A stretch of 64,000 nucleotides of DNA, from NCBI RefSeq assembly GCF_009389715.1, contig NW_024068262.1, positions 1-64,000 of the forward strand, in the 5' to 3' direction. The notes beneath the pieces are model-generated. The model saw only the letters and a list, made by a program, of their open reading frames with translations, was not told where the DNA came from and ran no database searches. Each line of letters starts with the position of its first letter. Position 1 is the stretch's first letter. Positions 63,001 through 64,000 of the stretch are shown here, in pieces. This DNA comes from Phoenix dactylifera (lineage: Eukaryota > Streptophyta > Magnoliopsida > Arecales > Arecaceae). The position numbers were made by a program, and so were the translations under genes.

Positions 63001-63694
63001 TATTGAATTATTAGGGATTCGGTTATTTTTGTTTCCCAGGATATTCTTTAGTCTGGTTGCAATTGATCATCTTATCTTATTTAGCTTTTAGATGGAAGTG
63101 TCATAGAAAAAAGAGCTATCCTAGAGAAAGAGACAAAAATGGAGGTCTCGTTATGCTCTGTGGAATGTTAATTTGCTTGTACAATTGTTCGCTTCTTCAT
63201 GTATTATCTAAGGTGGAGTTACCATGTGGTATTGTGACCGTTTTATTTTTTATGACTGAATGGTAGAAATGCATTATTCAAATTTGGTAAAGTTTGAATG
63301 TGTTTGGTCTATATATCATGGGGCTTATTCTGCAATAACATCTTCTTTTCAGATCAATATGACCCGGAAATATGCTTGGGTCATTTGAAACGTTATTCCT
63401 TCAAGGAGCTTCGAGTGGCCACCAATAATTTCAGTGCAAAAAATATTTTAGGAAAAGGGGGTTATGGTATTGTGTACAAAGGATGCTTGCGTGATGGCAC
63501 AATTGTAGCTGTTAAAAGGTTGAAAGATTCCAATACCGTTGGTGGAGAAGTTCAGTTTCAGACTGAAGTTGAAATGATAAGCTTGGCAATTCATCGGAAT
63601 CTCCTTAGACTTTGGGGATTCTGCACAACTGAGAATGAGAGACTACTTGTCTACCCTTACATGCCAAATGGAAGTGTTGCTTCTCAATTAAGAG
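60063..63694 (+). CDS. LRR receptor-like kinase, subfamily II (At5g45780/NIK-like), 5' part
   Basis: Nine exons are seen: 60063-60171, 60345-60477, 60598-60669, 60927-61070, 61219-61290, 61417-61476, 61587-61684, 61805-61954 and 63353-63694. They total 1180 nt, about 393 residues, and the gene runs off the window. The order is a signal peptide (residues 1-26), LRRNT cap ([12 protein letters not shown]...[11 protein letters not shown]), about four and a half LRRs in exons of 72, 144, 72 and 60 nt with phase-2 borders, a serine/proline hinge, a membrane helix ([15 protein letters not shown]), then [20 protein letters not shown] and the kinase start with [11 protein letters not shown] and VAVKRLK. 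Subfamily II includes SERK, NIK and CIK co-receptors; [11 protein letters not shown] points to the At5g45780 group. Activation loop and catalytic residues lie outside the window. The acceptor at 61804 was chosen over one at 61786, giving DDLKAQPQ. Confidence 0.9.
61955..63352 (+). other. 1.4-kb intron 8 of the receptor kinase gene
   Basis: It lies between the membrane-helix exon and the kinase exon. It is AT-rich. No gene or repeat with clear ends was seen in it. Confidence 0.7.
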
Positions 63695-64000
63695 GTGTGT
63701 ACTTGGTGGCCTGCGTATACTTTTCTTTTGCATGATTTAAACCAGCTATCCCAAGTTACTATTAGTGCATGGATATTCTGCTGTTCATGCCAGAAAATTT
63801 TAAACTCTTCCTATCAGGAGCACAGTAGAAACTCTTAGTAACTGTATGAGATAGGTGTCAGTTCATACTGTGATACATGGAAAGCATCTCCTATTTTAGA
63901 TTGCTTATGTCATGGTCCTTGGGTATGAAAACATCAAATGATCGGTGACATGGCTTATCAGCTAAGACAATGAAAATATTTGTAATTATTTTTATATCCT
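63695..64000 (+). other. Start of the next intron of the receptor kinase gene
   Basis: It begins with donor GTGTGT after the QLRG codons. The next exon is beyond the window. Confidence 0.7.

Overview
This is a stretch of plant nuclear genome. Its genes have many short exons with canonical GT/AG borders, long AT-rich introns, GC-rich first exons, and many transposon remnants between and inside genes. The steep GC gradient from the 5' end (very clear in the genes starting at 32975 and 37269) and an Au-type SINE suggest a monocot. A palm is my best guess, but that is inference and not something the sequence proves.

Genes, left to right. (1) The 5' part of a plastid phosphoenolpyruvate/phosphate translocator lies on the minus strand (432-2638) and runs off the left edge; its first exon carries an apparent one-base frameshift. 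(2) A UVR-motif plus ApaG (DUF525) domain protein is on the plus strand (12509-19810, 6 exons, 279 aa). (3) A multi-pass membrane protein of the plant rolling-stone-like family is on the plus strand (23498-28447, 8 coding exons, 332 aa, probably with an intron in the 5' leader). (4) A secreted, kinase-less GUB_WAK/WAK-associated protein is on the plus strand (32975-34565, 3 exons, 315 aa). (5) Plastid anthranilate phosphoribosyltransferase (tryptophan pathway) is on the plus strand (37269-45117, 10 exons, 401 aa). (6) The 5' part of an LRR receptor kinase of the NIK/SERK-related subfamily II, closest to the At5g45780 type, is on the plus strand (60063-63694) and runs off the right edge. These genes have unrelated jobs: plastid carbon import, amino-acid synthesis, cell-wall sensing and receptor signalling. 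I see no operon-like or pathway grouping.

Between the genes lies a rich fossil bed of mobile DNA. A 5'-truncated LINE has a target-site duplication (5141-6163). TRIM-like miniature LTR elements with a tRNA-Met primer site occur at 6594, 14622 and, as a tandem array, at 55177. There is a degraded gypsy gag region (7153-8650) and a copia pol remnant (57240-58660). Two SINEs sit in introns. An RPL35 pseudogene retains what looks like the 3' end of an intron. LINE fragments lie at 30322, 45985 and 50210-52876. A 1.2-1.5 kb repeat family occurs in opposite orientations at 30653 and 56030, and several MITEs are present.

The most unusual part is 46.7-52.9 kb. It holds a 700-bp MITE with a TTA duplication and a 42-bp minisatellite. 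Next comes an 878-bp Mutator-like element with a 10-bp target duplication, built around a near-perfect 105-bp-arm hairpin. Last is a tandemly repeated LINE fragment split by a CACTA transposon that carries a captured piece of a DUF1645 gene. The repeat copy next to it preserves the uninterrupted insertion site.

All exon joins were made by eye from splice signals, reading-frame continuity and remembered family sequence patterns. No alignment was run.
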